64,000 nucleotides of DNA from Peptococcaceae bacterium 1109 (GCA_001028815.1 LDJB01000001.1:1-64000), one strand, 5' to 3'. Shown: positions 7,929-17,250, counted from the stretch's first letter. Numbers and translations are program-made. Notes: generated from the letters alone by a model not told the origin.

Positions 7929-10385
7929 ATGAAGAAGGATACTCTGGCTGTGAAAGGCATGACATGTGCTGCCTGCGCCAGTGCTGTAGAGAAAAGCGTG
8001 AGCAAGGTGGATGGGGTAGCGAGCGCCCATGTCAACTTCGCCACAGAACGGCTCCATGTGGAATATGGGGATGACGTGACCATCGAGGAGATAAAGTCTG
8101 CGGTTCAGCAAGCGGGATACGATGTGGCTGAGGAGGACGCAGGGATTCAGCAGGTGACCATCCCTATCAAGGGAATGACCTGTGCCGCGTGCGTTGCTGC
8201 GGTGGAGCGCGCCGTGCGAGGCGTAGCGGGAGTCAGTGAAGTGAGTGCCAACCTCGCAACTGAGCAGGCTAAGGTGGCCTACGATCCAAGCGTGGTGCGC
8301 CTTTCTGAGATCAAGGCTGCGGTCAGCCAAGCAGGATATGAGCCCTTGGAGATCGACACTGCTGCTGAGGCCGATGCGCATCAAGCACGCCGCAATGCAG
8401 AAATCCAGGCCCTATGGTTCCGTTTCTTGTTTTCCGCGATCTTCACTGTACCTCTGTTCTACATTTCTATGGGGCACATGGTGGGCCTGCCCTTGCCAGG
8501 GTTCATCTCACCGATGGTCAACCCCCTCGCCTTTGGAGTGGCGCAGCTGCTCCTTACCGCGCCTGTGCTTGCCGCGGGCTACCGGTTTTACACCGTGGGT
8601 TTCAGCAAACTTCTGCGGGGCCAGCCCAACATGGACTCCCTGATTGCTGTAGGCACCGGTGCTGCTTTTGTGTACGGCTTGTACGCAGTCCTGCAGATTT
8701 TCGCAGGCCATCATGGCTACGCCCACGAGCTGTACTTTGAAACTGCAGGGGTGATCATCACCCTCATTCTCTTAGGGAGATACCTAGAAGCCGTGGCCAA
8801 GGGGCGCACCTCAGAAGCAATTAAGAAACTCATGGGGTTGGCCCCCAAGACAGCGACGGTGATCGTGTCCGGGAAGGAGCAGGTGATCCCCATTGAGGAA
8901 GTGGAAGTGGGCGATCTCATCCTTGTGAAGCCTGGAGAGCGTATCCCTGTCGATGGGGTAGTGGTAAGCGGCCATACTGCCGTAGATGAGTCCATGCTCA
9001 CTGGGGAAAGCATTCCGGTGGAAAAGGCCGTGGGCAGTGAAGTGGTGGGAGCCAGCATCAACCAGAATGGAACCATCACCATCGAAGCTTCCCGGGTAGG
9101 CAAGGACACTGTCCTAGCTCAGATTATCAGGTTGGTGGAAGAGGCTCAGGGCTCCAAAGCACCCATTGCCAAGCTTGCAGACATTGTCGCGGGGTACTTC
9201 GTACCCATCGTGATGGGTATTGCGGTTGTTGCAGGCCTGGCGTGGTTCCTTTCCGGGGAGTCGGTAGTGTTCTCCTTGACCATTTTTATATCCGTTTTGG
9301 TAATTGCCTGCCCCTGCGCTTTGGGCCTTGCCACCCCTACGGCCATCATGGTGGGGACGGGGAAAGGCGCGGAACACGGTATTCTTATTAAGAGCGGCAC
9401 CGCTTTGGAAACTGCCCATCAAGTGCAGGTTGTAGTCCTAGATAAGACGGGAACCATTACTGAGGGCAGGCCTGAAGTTACCGACGTGATCACAGCATCA
9501 CGCATGCCTCGAGATCGCCTCCTCCAGCTTGCCGCTTCGGCAGAAAAGGGCTCTGAACACCCCTTAGGCGCGGCAATTGTGCGCCGGGCGGAGCTGGAAG
9601 GCCTAGAGTTCCTTCCCGGTGAGAACTTCCAAGCCATACCAGGCCGCGGTGTTGAGGTGGCCATCCAGGGCCAAGTGGTTCTCCTAGGCAACAAGAAGCT
9701 CATGCACGATCGGGGGATTACCTTAGCTTTGGAACAGGAATCTGATGCCCTGGCCGAGGGAGGGAAGACCCCCATGTATGTAGCAGTGGAGGGCGAGCTT
9801 GTGGGGATTATTGCCGTGGCAGATGTGATCAAACCCAGCAGCAAAGCGGCAATTGCTAAGCTGCACAAGCTGGGCATTGAGGTGGCTATGATCACAGGTG
9901 ACAACCAGCGAACGGCCAAGGCCATTGCCCGCCAGGTGGGCGTTGACAGGGTCCTGGCTGAAGTCTTGCCAGAGGATAAGGCCCGAGAGGTTAAGCAGCT
10001 TCAAGTGGAGGGCAAGCGGGTCGCCATGGTAGGCGATGGCATTAACGATGCACCAGCCCTGGCCCAGGCTGATGTAGGGATCGCGATCGGTTCAGGAACA
10101 GATGTGGCTATGGAGTCTGCGGATATTGTTCTCATGCGCAGTGACCTTGTGGACGTGGCTGCTGCCATCGAACTCAGCCGGGCGACAATCCGGAACATCA
10201 AACAGAACCTGTTCTGGGCCTTTGCTTACAACACTGCGGGTATTCCCATCGCTGCGGGCCTCTTGTATGCTTTTGGCGGGCCTCTCCTCAATCCTATGAT
10301 TGCCGCGGCGGCCATGGCCTTTAGCTCAGTTTCTGTGGTCAGCAATGCTCTGCGCCTTAGGCGCTTCCGTCCCACCATCCACTAA
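7929..10385 (+). CDS. copA: Copper-translocating P1B-type ATPase with two metal-binding domains
   Basis: Exports Cu(I) from the cytoplasm using ATP. The protein is 818 residues. Two N-terminal heavy-metal-associated domains (residues about 1-70 and 75-140) each carry GMTCAAC. About eight membrane helices follow. The transport motif is Cys461-Pro-Cys463. The actuator domain has TGES. The phosphorylated Asp505 is in DKTGT, and the ATP-binding hinge has GDGINDAP. The first GMTC lies only a few residues in, so nothing is missing. ATG 7929 is chosen with AGGTGG eight bases upstream; GTG 7923 is also in frame. The gene is monocistronic behind a promoter with two candidate copper operators. There is no copZ chaperone or csoR alongside. 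Confidence 0.96.
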   Translation: MKKDTLAVKGMTCAACASAVEKSVSKVDGVASAHVNFATERLHVEYGDDVTIEEIKSAVQQAGYDVAEEDAGIQQVTIPIKGMTCAACVAAVERAVRGVAGVSEVSANLATEQAKVAYDPSVVRLSEIKAAVSQAGYEPLEIDTAAEADAHQARRNAEIQALWFRFLFSAIFTVPLFYISMGHMVGLPLPGFISPMVNPLAFGVAQLLLTAPVLAAGYRFYTVGFSKLLRGQPNMDSLIAVGTGAAFVYGLYAVLQIFAGHHGYAHELYFETAGVIITLILLGRYLEAVAKGRTSEAIKKLMGLAPKTATVIVSGKEQVIPIEEVEVGDLILVKPGERIPVDGVVVSGHTAVDESMLTGESIPVEKAVGSEVVGASINQNGTITIEASRVGKDTVLAQIIRLVEEAQGSKAPIAKLADIVAGYFVPIVMGIAVVAGLAWFLSGESVVFSLTIFISVLVIACPCALGLATPTAIMVGTGKGAEHGILIKSGTALETAHQVQVVVLDKTGTITEGRPEVTDVITASRMPRDRLLQLAASAEKGSEHPLGAAIVRRAELEGLEFLPGENFQAIPGRGVEVAIQGQVVLLGNKKLMHDRGITLALEQESDALAEGGKTPMYVAVEGELVGIIAVADVIKPSSKAAIAKLHKLGIEVAMITGDNQRTAKAIARQVGVDRVLAEVLPEDKAREVKQLQVEGKRVAMVGDGINDAPALAQADVGIAIGSGTDVAMESADIVLMRSDLVDVAAAIELSRATIRNIKQNLFWAFAYNTAGIPIAAGLLYAFGGPLLNPMIAAAAMAFSSVSVVSNALRLRRFRPTIH

Positions 10386-10399
10386 GTTTTTTCGCTTTA

Positions 10400-10424
10400 C
10401 CCCGGCTCCCTGCCGGGGTTTTTT
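10400..10424 (+). terminator. Terminator after copA
   Basis: CCCCGGC pairs with GCCGGGG around a five-base loop, followed by six T residues. Confidence 0.9.
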
Positions 10425-10472
10425 GCTGCCTGGGGGAATATACTTGCCCAGAGGAGGAAACGGGCGAATATT

Positions 10473-11888
10473 ATGGAATTCATCAAGAAAATTGTCCTTA
10501 ATGAGGTGATTCGCACATTGGTCCATAGTCTGAGGGACGTTGAGGCTTGTTTGCGTGTGGAACAAGAGTTCCAGCAGAAGATAACCTGGCGGATCTCGCC
10601 TCGCCCTTTCCAAATCGATAGGAATACTTACGCGGAGATTGAGAGCCTTGGCGCACTCCTCCTAGAGTTTTACAGGTGCATCCAGGAGCTCTATTTTGGT
10701 TCCGCTTCGGGGCGCCTGCCCCGCTGGATTGGAGAGTACTTGGAGCTTGGCAAGCCAGAGCAAGTTATCGAGTACGGACGCATGCGGAGGTTCCGCCGGG
10801 ATGTGCCGCTAATTATCCGCCCGGACATCCTCTTAACCGAGGACGGTTTGGCCATCACCGAGTTGGACAGCGTTCCGGGAGGGTTCGGCCTCACTGCCGA
10901 ACTGGGACGGGCGTACACTTTGTTGGGCTACGACGTGATCGGGGGCCCAGATGGAATTGTACAGGGCTTTGCCCAAGGTATAAGGGGCATGGTAGAGGAA
11001 GAGCCGGTGGCCGCGATAGTGGTGTCGGAGGAATCTAGCGATTACCGGGAAGAGATGGAGTGGCTGGCTAAGGCCCTCAGGGAACAGGGCTTGATGTGTT
11101 TCGCAGTCGCCCCGCAGGAACTGGTGTTTCAGGAGGACGGCCTCTACATAAGGGCCGCTGGAGAGATAATGCGGATTACGGTCCTGTATCGGTTTTTTGA
11201 ACTCTTTGACCTCAAGAATATCCCTAAGATTGACCTCATCATGTATGCTGTACGGAAGCGTCTGGTGCGGGTGACCCCGCCGCTGAAGAGCTACTTGGAG
11301 GAGAAACTCAATTTCGCCCTCTTCCACCACCCGTCCCTCGCTGAGTGGTGGGAAGAGCGCCTCGGGGAAGGCTTTGCCAAGCTCAGGGCAGTGATTCCCC
11401 AAACGTGGGTAGTGGATAACCGGCCTCTGCCGCCCCACGCTGTGATCCCCGGCCTAGAGGTGAATGGGAGGCCCGTGACGGACTTTTCCCAGGTAGCTCA
11501 GGCGACCCAGTCGGGGCGGGAGTTTGTACTGAAGGTTTCTGGCTTTTCCGCACTGGCCTGGGGAAGCCGGGGAGTTGCGGTGGGCCAGGACCTGTCCCAA
11601 GCAGACTGGAATAGGCGCGTGGCAGAAGCATTGGAGAGTTTCCCCACCAATCCCTACATTCTGCAGGAATTCCGCAAGGCTCGCCAAGTGGAGACTGCGT
11701 ACTACGACTCTGGGAACGGCACGGTAAGAGAGATGCGGGGAAGAGTGCGTCTGTGTCCCTATTTCTTCGTGCATGGCCCGGGGGTCAGTTTAGGTGGGAT
11801 CTTGGCCACGATCTGCCCTGCAGATAAAAAGCTAATCCACGGTATGGTGGATGCTGTGATGGTACCAACTATGGTGGATGGGAGCTGA
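10473..11888 (+). CDS. ATP-grasp-like protein of unknown substrate
   Basis: A 471-residue soluble protein. I see features of ATP-grasp ligases: an ITELDSVPGGFG segment near residue 128, then a C-terminal part with EFVLKVSGF about residue 350 (lysine for ATP phosphate), GSRGVAVG as a glycine-rich loop, and YILQEF as a metal/ATP-binding strand. The layout recalls the glutathionylspermidine-synthase-like or circularly permuted ATP-grasp groups, but I cannot place it in a characterised family. If it is an ATP-grasp enzyme it would join a carboxylate to an amine or thiol through an acyl phosphate. It is followed four bases later by lysine 2,3-aminomutase and then an ABC exporter, so beta-lysine is a natural candidate substrate; this is inference. 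GAGGAGG lies 15 bases before ATG 10473, rather far. A terminator isolates the operon from copA. Confidence 0.6.
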   Translation: MEFIKKIVLNEVIRTLVHSLRDVEACLRVEQEFQQKITWRISPRPFQIDRNTYAEIESLGALLLEFYRCIQELYFGSASGRLPRWIGEYLELGKPEQVIEYGRMRRFRRDVPLIIRPDILLTEDGLAITELDSVPGGFGLTAELGRAYTLLGYDVIGGPDGIVQGFAQGIRGMVEEEPVAAIVVSEESSDYREEMEWLAKALREQGLMCFAVAPQELVFQEDGLYIRAAGEIMRITVLYRFFELFDLKNIPKIDLIMYAVRKRLVRVTPPLKSYLEEKLNFALFHHPSLAEWWEERLGEGFAKLRAVIPQTWVVDNRPLPPHAVIPGLEVNGRPVTDFSQVAQATQSGREFVLKVSGFSALAWGSRGVAVGQDLSQADWNRRVAEALESFPTNPYILQEFRKARQVETAYYDSGNGTVREMRGRVRLCPYFFVHGPGVSLGGILATICPADKKLIHGMVDAVMVPTMVDGS

Positions 11889-11892
11889 TTGC

Positions 11893-12987
11893 ATGTCAGC
11901 GGTGTGTTGTCTGTGCAAGCCGGAACGGTGGCACGATTGGCGCTGGCAGTTCCGCCACCGGCTGCGGACCATAGAGCAGCTTGGGCAAGTCATCAAGCTC
12001 ACTCCGGAAGAAGAAGCAGCTCTATCCCAGCCGAACTTCGTGGTGGGTATCACGCCCTACTTCGCTTCCCTGATGGACCCTGAGGATCCCACCTGCCCAA
12101 TCAGGCGGCAGGCTATCCCCTTGGCTGCCGAGGGGGCTTCGGGGCCAGGGACTGCCGCGGATCCCCTTAACGAGGAAGGCTTGTCACCGGTTTCCCGGAT
12201 CATTCACCGCTACCCGGACCGGGTTGTGCTCTTGGGCACAGAAACGTGCCATACCTACTGCCGGCACTGCACCCGCCGGCGGCGAGTGGGCATGGTGGAG
12301 AAGGGCCTCACCCGAGACGAACTGGAAGGCGCGGTGGAGTATATTGCAGGGCGCCCCGAGATCCGGGATGTGCTTATCAGTGGGGGCGACCCCCTGACCT
12401 TGGCAAACGGGCAGTTGGACCGCATATTGGCGAAGATACGGGCAGTGCCCCATGTGGAGATCATCCGCATTGGGACGCGGGCGCCTGTAACCAATCCCTA
12501 CCGAATCACTCCTGACTTGGTTGCGGTGTTGAAGAAGTACCATCCCTTGTGGATAAACGTGCAGTTTAACCATCCCAAGGAGATTACGGAAGCCTCTGCC
12601 CGGGCATGCGCGGCCTTGGTAGATGCTGGGATCCCCGTGGGGAACCAGACGGTGCTGCTTAAGGGGATCAATGACAGCGTGGACGTCCAGAAAAGGCTGG
12701 TTCAGGAGTTGCTCAAGCTCCGTATCCGCCCTTATTATCTTTACCAATGCGATTTGGCTAAGGGGATCGATCATTTCCGAACCCCCGTGGCAAGGGGTAT
12801 TGAGATCATTGAAGGCCTGCGGGGGCATACTTCAGGGCTCGCCGTACCCACCTTTGTGATCGACGCACCAGGTGGAGGAGGGAAGATTCCCGTGAGCCCC
12901 CAGTATGTGATCTCCCAATCTCCCGAAAAGGTCGTGCTGCGTACCTACGACGGGAAGATCGTTGAATACCCCGAACCCCAGTTTTAG
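11893..12987 (+). CDS. kamA: L-lysine 2,3-aminomutase (radical SAM, PLP)
   Basis: Converts L-lysine to L-beta-lysine by a radical mechanism using a 4Fe-4S cluster, S-adenosylmethionine and PLP. The cluster ligands are Cys119, Cys123 and Cys126 (CHTYCRHC). The PLP lysine is Lys331 in PGGGGK. The two acidic residues that bind the lysine side-chain amine in characterised enzymes are both present, Asp287 in YQCD and Asp324 in VIDAP. Glutamate 2,3-aminomutases have replaced these residues, so lysine is the likely substrate. The length of 364 is somewhat shorter than the 416-residue Clostridium enzyme, mainly at the N-terminus. ATG 11893 with GGGAG upstream is preferred; ATG 11878 overlaps the previous gene. 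No N-acetyltransferase (ablB) follows, unlike the usual osmolyte operon. Confidence 0.92.
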   Translation: MSAVCCLCKPERWHDWRWQFRHRLRTIEQLGQVIKLTPEEEAALSQPNFVVGITPYFASLMDPEDPTCPIRRQAIPLAAEGASGPGTAADPLNEEGLSPVSRIIHRYPDRVVLLGTETCHTYCRHCTRRRRVGMVEKGLTRDELEGAVEYIAGRPEIRDVLISGGDPLTLANGQLDRILAKIRAVPHVEIIRIGTRAPVTNPYRITPDLVAVLKKYHPLWINVQFNHPKEITEASARACAALVDAGIPVGNQTVLLKGINDSVDVQKRLVQELLKLRIRPYYLYQCDLAKGIDHFRTPVARGIEIIEGLRGHTSGLAVPTFVIDAPGGGGKIPVSPQYVISQSPEKVVLRTYDGKIVEYPEPQF

Positions 12988-13000
12988 AGGAGATACCCAT

Positions 13001-13930
13001 ATGAGAAACGGGCACGGCGAGGTTGCCGTAGAAGTTATCGATCTGAAGAAATACTATGGAGAAGTGAAGGCCGTTGACGGTGTGTCCTTTTACTGCCTCC
13101 GGGGCCAGGTGTTTACCCTCTTGGGCCCTAATGGCGCAGGCAAGACCACTATCGTGGAGATCTTGGAAGGCCTTCGGGAGGCGGACAGCGGTGAGATTAT
13201 CTTTCTAGGAAAGCCTTGCCGCACCATCGGCCGGGAAGAAAAGGAGCGCATCGGTGTTGTGCTGCAGCAGACTAATTGGCTTCCCCGGCTCAAGGTCAGG
13301 GAGATGCTGGAGATGTTCTCCGCCTTATACAGGCGATCCGTAGGAGTAGATCACCTGCTGGAAGTGTGCAGCCTCACAGATAAAGCCGGCGCTTTAGTGG
13401 ATACCTTAAGCGGAGGCCAGCGTCAGCGGCTGGCCATCGCTTTGGCTTTGGTCAACGATCCAGAAGTCATTTTCCTCGACGAGCCTACCACGGGCCTCGA
13501 TCCCCAAGCCCGCAGGAACATCTGGGATCTCATTCAAGACCTCAAGGGCCAGGGTAAGACGATTTTTCTCACCACTCACTACATGGAAGAGGCGGAGCAG
13601 CTGTCCGATTACGTGTACATCATGGATCAGGGGAGGATCATCGCCAAAGGCACGCCCCAATCCTTGATTGATGATCTTGGCCAAGATAACGTCATCGAGT
13701 TCAGCCGTGGGGAGCTAGATCCGGGGCAACTGCAGAACATCCTAAGCACCCAGGGCTTGCGAGTGGGGGAAGAGCGAATAACGGTGTACACCCAGGACCT
13801 GGCCGGGGACTTGGCCCGGATCCTGGAATGGGCGAAGGATGGGGGTAGCCGCATTGAGCATCTGGCAGTGCGCCGCTCAAATCTGGAAGACGTGTTTTTG
13901 CACCTGACGGGCAAGGGGTTGAGGGATTGA
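13001..13930 (+). CDS. ABC transporter ATPase, ABC-2 exporter type
   Basis: A 309-residue nucleotide-binding subunit. Walker A is GPNGAGKTT, the Q-loop is QQTNW, the signature is LSGGQRQR, Walker B is VIFLDEP and the switch histidine is in TTHYMEE. The C-terminal 80 residues resemble the extra domain of DrrA/CcmA-type drug and lipid exporters. It begins 13 bases after kamA with AGAGGAG ahead of ATG 13001, and its TGA overlaps the start of the next gene (TGATG), so it is translationally coupled to a membrane partner. Predicted to power export of a product of the same operon. Confidence 0.9.
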   Translation: MRNGHGEVAVEVIDLKKYYGEVKAVDGVSFYCLRGQVFTLLGPNGAGKTTIVEILEGLREADSGEIIFLGKPCRTIGREEKERIGVVLQQTNWLPRLKVREMLEMFSALYRRSVGVDHLLEVCSLTDKAGALVDTLSGGQRQRLAIALALVNDPEVIFLDEPTTGLDPQARRNIWDLIQDLKGQGKTIFLTTHYMEEAEQLSDYVYIMDQGRIIAKGTPQSLIDDLGQDNVIEFSRGELDPGQLQNILSTQGLRVGEERITVYTQDLAGDLARILEWAKDGGSRIEHLAVRRSNLEDVFLHLTGKGLRD

Positions 13931-15054
13931 TGCGGCAAGTAAGCGCGGTGTTCCGAGGTTTTCTCCTTAGCAGCCTGCGGGACAAGTACACGTTGTTCTG
14001 GGATCTGGTATTCCCCCTTATCTTGCTGGTGATTCTGGTCTCCATCTTCGGGAATCTGGGAGAAACCATTTCAGAGGCCGTTTTCGATGTGGGGCTGGTG
14101 CTGCATGCCCATGAGGGTGGGGGGATCCCCATAGGCAGCATCGTCCAAGGGGCCCTGGAGGAGATGGCAGGGGAAGATCCCACATGGCTGAGGTTGTTCA
14201 CCGGAAGTTCTTTGGGGGAAGAGCTTGACGCTTTAGGGCGGGGTGAGCGTCATGCGGTGGTGGAAGTTCAAGGGCAGGATGTGGAGGTGAACGTCCGTTC
14301 CGGGCGGATGATGTCTGAGATAGCTGGGGATGCTCTGGCGCAAGTGCTAGAGTACCTTAATTTGGAAGTGAACCGCCGCCTGGGATTAGTGAGCGGCCCT
14401 ACGGTGCGCACCATCTATCGAGAGGTAGAAGGGGTAAGCTCCGCCCCGGAGTCCTTCAATTTCGCGGCGTACATGGTTCCCGGAATTATCCTCATGGTCT
14501 TCCTCAACTCTGGGCTGGGCCCCATGGTTCAGCGGCTTGCCATCGACCGAGAGCTGGGAAGGCTGCGCCGCCTGTTTGCATCGCCACTAGGAAGGGGACA
14601 GTATTTTGCAGGAGTTCTGCTGTACATTCTTGCCCTTTCGGTAGTGCAAGTTAGCCTCATTCATGCTGCCGGATGGCTGCTGTTTGGAGTAAAGCTGCAC
14701 CTTTTAGCTTGGCCGCCGCTGTTTTTCATGATCCTCGCGTTGGTCACCCTACTTGCCCTGGGCCTTGTCATAAGTGCAGTGGCGAGAACAGCCAATGCTG
14801 CATCAGCCCTGGCTAACGGCCTGCTGTATCCCATGATGTTCTTGGGAGGACTATACTTTCCTGTGGGGCAGCTGCCTTATCCCATCAAGCTGGTGGTGGT
14901 AGTCAACCCTGTCACATACCTTGTTAACGGACTTCGCCATAGTTTAGGAGTGCTCACTTCACCCACGCCGCACTGGGCTAACGTAGCTGTACCACTAGTT
15001 TTTACCGGTCTAACGCTGCTTATCGGCCTGAAAAGGTTTGACTGGGATGTTTAA
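13930..15054 (+). CDS. ABC-2 type exporter permease subunit 1
   Basis: A 374-residue membrane protein with one N-terminal helix (residues about 18-40), an external domain of about 130 residues, and five helices in the C-terminal half, the layout of ABC2_membrane_3 permeases. The start ATG shares one base with the stop of the ATPase gene. With the next gene it probably forms a heterodimeric channel. Substrate unknown. Confidence 0.88.
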   Translation: MRQVSAVFRGFLLSSLRDKYTLFWDLVFPLILLVILVSIFGNLGETISEAVFDVGLVLHAHEGGGIPIGSIVQGALEEMAGEDPTWLRLFTGSSLGEELDALGRGERHAVVEVQGQDVEVNVRSGRMMSEIAGDALAQVLEYLNLEVNRRLGLVSGPTVRTIYREVEGVSSAPESFNFAAYMVPGIILMVFLNSGLGPMVQRLAIDRELGRLRRLFASPLGRGQYFAGVLLYILALSVVQVSLIHAAGWLLFGVKLHLLAWPPLFFMILALVTLLALGLVISAVARTANAASALANGLLYPMMFLGGLYFPVGQLPYPIKLVVVVNPVTYLVNGLRHSLGVLTSPTPHWANVAVPLVFTGLTLLIGLKRFDWDV

Positions 15055-15068
15055 GAGGTGCCCATAGT

Positions 15069-16142
15069 ATGAAGAGTTACTTCGCAATCACAAAAGCCCT
15101 CATGTCTAGCTTGTTTAGGGATCGGGAAGCGCTGTTTTTCTCAGCTGTGCTCCCTCTCATATTCCTGCTCATTTTCGCCCCCACTTTTGCCGGGTCTGGT
15201 GAAGGCAGCAAGGTTGAGGTGGCAGTCTATACCACAGCCAATGGGGAAGACCGTGAGCTCTTGGACGGAGTAATCCGCGAGATCGGTGGGTTAGAAACCA
15301 CCTACTACCACAGCCTAGATGAGGTCTTTGACCTCGTTGCTCACCAGCAGGCTGATTTCGGCCTGGGGTGGGATGGCTCTAACCTAGAGGTATTGATGAA
15401 TCCCGCCCGCCTGCAGGACAATGCGGTTTACCGCCAGCTTAGCGAAGGAATCCGAGCTCAGCTCGATAGGGAGCGCCTGGGTCTGAAGGATTTACTGCAC
15501 GTCAAGGTAAGGGGGGCCGCCCCGCAGGGGCAGACTGGTGGAGAAATGGGATATCTCTTCCCTGGGGTAATTGCGTTGGGAGTGATGTCATCAGGCCTCT
15601 TCCTTATCTCTGCATCGTTTATGTATATGAAGGAGCGCTTTGTTCTCAAGCGCCTCGCTGCCACACCCCTTGCCAAGCTCAGCTTCTTGGCAGGCCTGAT
15701 TACCACCCGCATGGCCTTGAGCGTGATTAGCGCATGCTTAGTGCTCCTTGTGGGCTGGCTGGTTTTAGGGGTGCGCCTGCCCATCAACTGGCCACTGTTT
15801 GTCCTGTATCTGATTGCTGCCACCCTGATCATGAGCGGCACAGGGGCTGTTATTTCCCTGATCGCGAAAAGTGCCCGCAGTGCCTCGGAGATTGCAGGGC
15901 TGTCGATAACCATTATGACCTTTGTTTCGGGGGTATACTTCCCCCTGGAGTTCTTGCCAGAGTCCTTTCGCTCTGCTAGCCTGATTCTGCCGGCCACATA
16001 TGTAGCCCGGGGATTTCGGTTTGTGATGGGGGTGGAGGCCATGCCATGGCTGAGCTTCATCTGGGAAACACTTGTTCTGTGCGCCTTCTCCCTGGCAGCG
16101 ATCTGGATTGTGGCAGTGAAGGGCAGTTGGGATGCCCATTAG
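15069..16142 (+). CDS. ABC-2 type exporter permease subunit 2
   Basis: A 357-residue paralogue of the upstream permease with the same topology: N-terminal helix, external domain about residues 40-150, five C-terminal helices with the conserved FVSGVYFPLEFLP segment before the last helix. AAGAGGTG precedes ATG 15069. It is the last gene of the operon starting at 10473; I see no strong terminator directly after it. Confidence 0.88.
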   Translation: MKSYFAITKALMSSLFRDREALFFSAVLPLIFLLIFAPTFAGSGEGSKVEVAVYTTANGEDRELLDGVIREIGGLETTYYHSLDEVFDLVAHQQADFGLGWDGSNLEVLMNPARLQDNAVYRQLSEGIRAQLDRERLGLKDLLHVKVRGAAPQGQTGGEMGYLFPGVIALGVMSSGLFLISASFMYMKERFVLKRLAATPLAKLSFLAGLITTRMALSVISACLVLLVGWLVLGVRLPINWPLFVLYLIAATLIMSGTGAVISLIAKSARSASEIAGLSITIMTFVSGVYFPLEFLPESFRSASLILPATYVARGFRFVMGVEAMPWLSFIWETLVLCAFSLAAIWIVAVKGSWDAH

Positions 16143-16167
16143 TCAGGGGGGATTTTCACAACGCGCG

Positions 16168-16195
16168 TTGACTTTTGAATTGAGAGTGGTATACT
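16168..16195 (+). promoter_or_regulatory. Sigma-A-like promoter with palindrome over the -35
   Basis: TTGACT at 16168-16173 and TATACT at 16190-16195 are 16 bases apart. The -35 overlaps the end of a perfect 12-bp palindrome, CAACGCGCGTTG (16159-16170), a possible operator. Transcripts from here would meet a terminator hairpin after about 70 bases. Confidence 0.55.
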
Positions 16196-16223
16196 AATCA
16201 ATAAAGGAAGTTCAGTTTCCAAC

Positions 16224-16289
16224 ATGGCTGCTCTTTCCAAGACTTTTTACGGATTTGTAGAAGGTCTTGTTTTTTGTGGACAAGTATAA
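16224..16289 (+). CDS. Possible 21-aa leader peptide overlapping a terminator
   Basis: ATG 16224 opens a 21-codon frame (MAALSKTFYGF start) that runs through the whole terminator hairpin and stops at TAA 16287-16289. AAGGAAG lies 13 bases upstream, a weak ribosome site. Translation would disrupt the hairpin, which is why it is worth listing, but it may be chance. Confidence 0.25.
   Translation: MAALSKTFYGFVEGLVFCGQV
16239..16275 (+). terminator. Terminator or attenuator between the exporter operon and codY
   Basis: AAGACTTTTTAC (16239-16250) pairs along all 12 positions with GTAGAAGGTCTT (16257-16268), allowing three G-U pairs, with loop GGATTT and then GTTTTTTG. It lies between the promoter at 16168 and the separate codY promoter, so it could end a short RNA, act as an attenuator, or terminate the upstream operon. 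Confidence 0.6.
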
Positions 16290-16387
16290 ACAGCCCGAAA
16301 TTCGCGAAGCCTAAGCCAGGAGCTCCGAACACTAAAGTGGATCCCCTTTTGTTTGTTATCATTATGTTAATATTAGCGCAACGGCGG

Positions 16388-16404
16388 AATTATTTCAAAT
16401 AATT
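16388..16404 (+). promoter_or_regulatory. CodY-box-like palindrome upstream of codY
   Basis: AATTATT TCA AATAATT is a perfect 7-3-7 inverted repeat resembling the CodY box AATTTTCNGAAAATT. It ends 21 bases upstream of the codY -35, so autoregulation is plausible. Confidence 0.45.
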
Positions 16405-16425
16405 GGTAATCAAGATTGTTTATCG

Positions 16426-16454
16426 TTGACACTCGACAAATTTCGAAATATAAT
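16426..16454 (+). promoter_or_regulatory. Consensus sigma-A promoter of codY
   Basis: TTGACA at 16426-16431 and TATAAT at 16449-16454 are both perfect, with the optimal 17-base spacing. The expected transcript starts about 40 bases before ATG 16501. Confidence 0.9.
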
Positions 16455-16500
16455 CAACATTAGAGGCAACTCGACATATCTGAAAGGTGGAAACAAGACG

Positions 16501-17247
16501 ATGCTGATCAATAAGATGCAGTCCCTCACACACCTCCTCCAGCGAGATGGAGCCCGGGTGAATTTTGATGATTTTTGCCAGGCAATTCGCGCAGGTGTTA
16601 CCGGTGCGAATATATACTTGATTACCCGCAAAGGGAAGCTCCTTGGCTATGCGTTGGAGGCAGGGTTTGAGAACACCCCCTTCGATCAGGAATGGCTCGA
16701 CAGCCGGGAAGCCCCAAACGAGCTCCAATCGACGGTCAACCGGGTTGCAGCCCAAAGCGTGATTCCCTGGACCAACGGCGAGCTCGTGATGGTCACCCCT
16801 GTGGTGGGAGGCGATGAGCGAGTTGGTTCCCTGCTGTTTGTTAGGGAAGAGGGAGAGTTCAACGAGGATGACGAGATCATCGGTGAGTTTGCTGCCACTA
16901 CCGCAGGCATGATCATTGCCCGGGTCATTGACGAGCGGCAGGAAGATGAAGTGGCAGAGGTGCGGGCAGCCCGCAACGCCATTAACAGCTTGTCATATTC
17001 GGAAGTCATGGCCATGCAGCGCATTTTTGAAGAGCTGGATGGGGACGAAGGCCTGCTGGTAGCCAGCAGGATTGCAGATGAAGCAGGCATTACCCGCTCC
17101 GTGATCGTCAACGCCCTGCGCAAACTGGCTTCTGCCAACGTGATTGAATCCCGCTCTCTGGGGATGAAAGGTACCTACCTGCGCATCCTCAATAAGGAGA
17201 TTCGGAAAGAATTCGACCGGCACTGGTATCCCCAGACTAGGTCGTAA
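16501..17247 (+). CDS. codY: CodY, GTP- and branched-chain-amino-acid-sensing repressor
   Basis: Global regulator that senses GTP and isoleucine/valine/leucine and represses nutrient-limitation genes. The 248 residues have an N-terminal GAF-like effector domain (about 1-155) and a C-terminal winged helix (about 185-240) with ASRIADEAGITRSVIVNAL and ESRSLGMKGTYL, nearly the family consensus. ATG 16501 has AAAGGTGG ten bases upstream. The family in other Firmicutes often sits with clpYQ/xerC, which are absent here. It has its own consensus promoter and a CodY-like box, suggesting autoregulation. Confidence 0.96.
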   Translation: MLINKMQSLTHLLQRDGARVNFDDFCQAIRAGVTGANIYLITRKGKLLGYALEAGFENTPFDQEWLDSREAPNELQSTVNRVAAQSVIPWTNGELVMVTPVVGGDERVGSLLFVREEGEFNEDDEIIGEFAATTAGMIIARVIDERQEDEVAEVRAARNAINSLSYSEVMAMQRIFEELDGDEGLLVASRIADEAGITRSVIVNALRKLASANVIESRSLGMKGTYLRILNKEIRKEFDRHWYPQTRS

Positions 17248-17250
17248 AGG

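Noticed and set aside
11893-12987. EpmB (elongation factor P lysine aminomutase) or glutamate 2,3-aminomutase
   Set aside because: Both lysine-side-chain aspartates are present and the C-terminal region follows lysine 2,3-aminomutase closely. No epmA or efp is adjacent.
16143-16500. T-box or known riboswitch in the codY upstream region
   Set aside because: No T-box sequence or recognised aptamer core; only one hairpin with a T tract.
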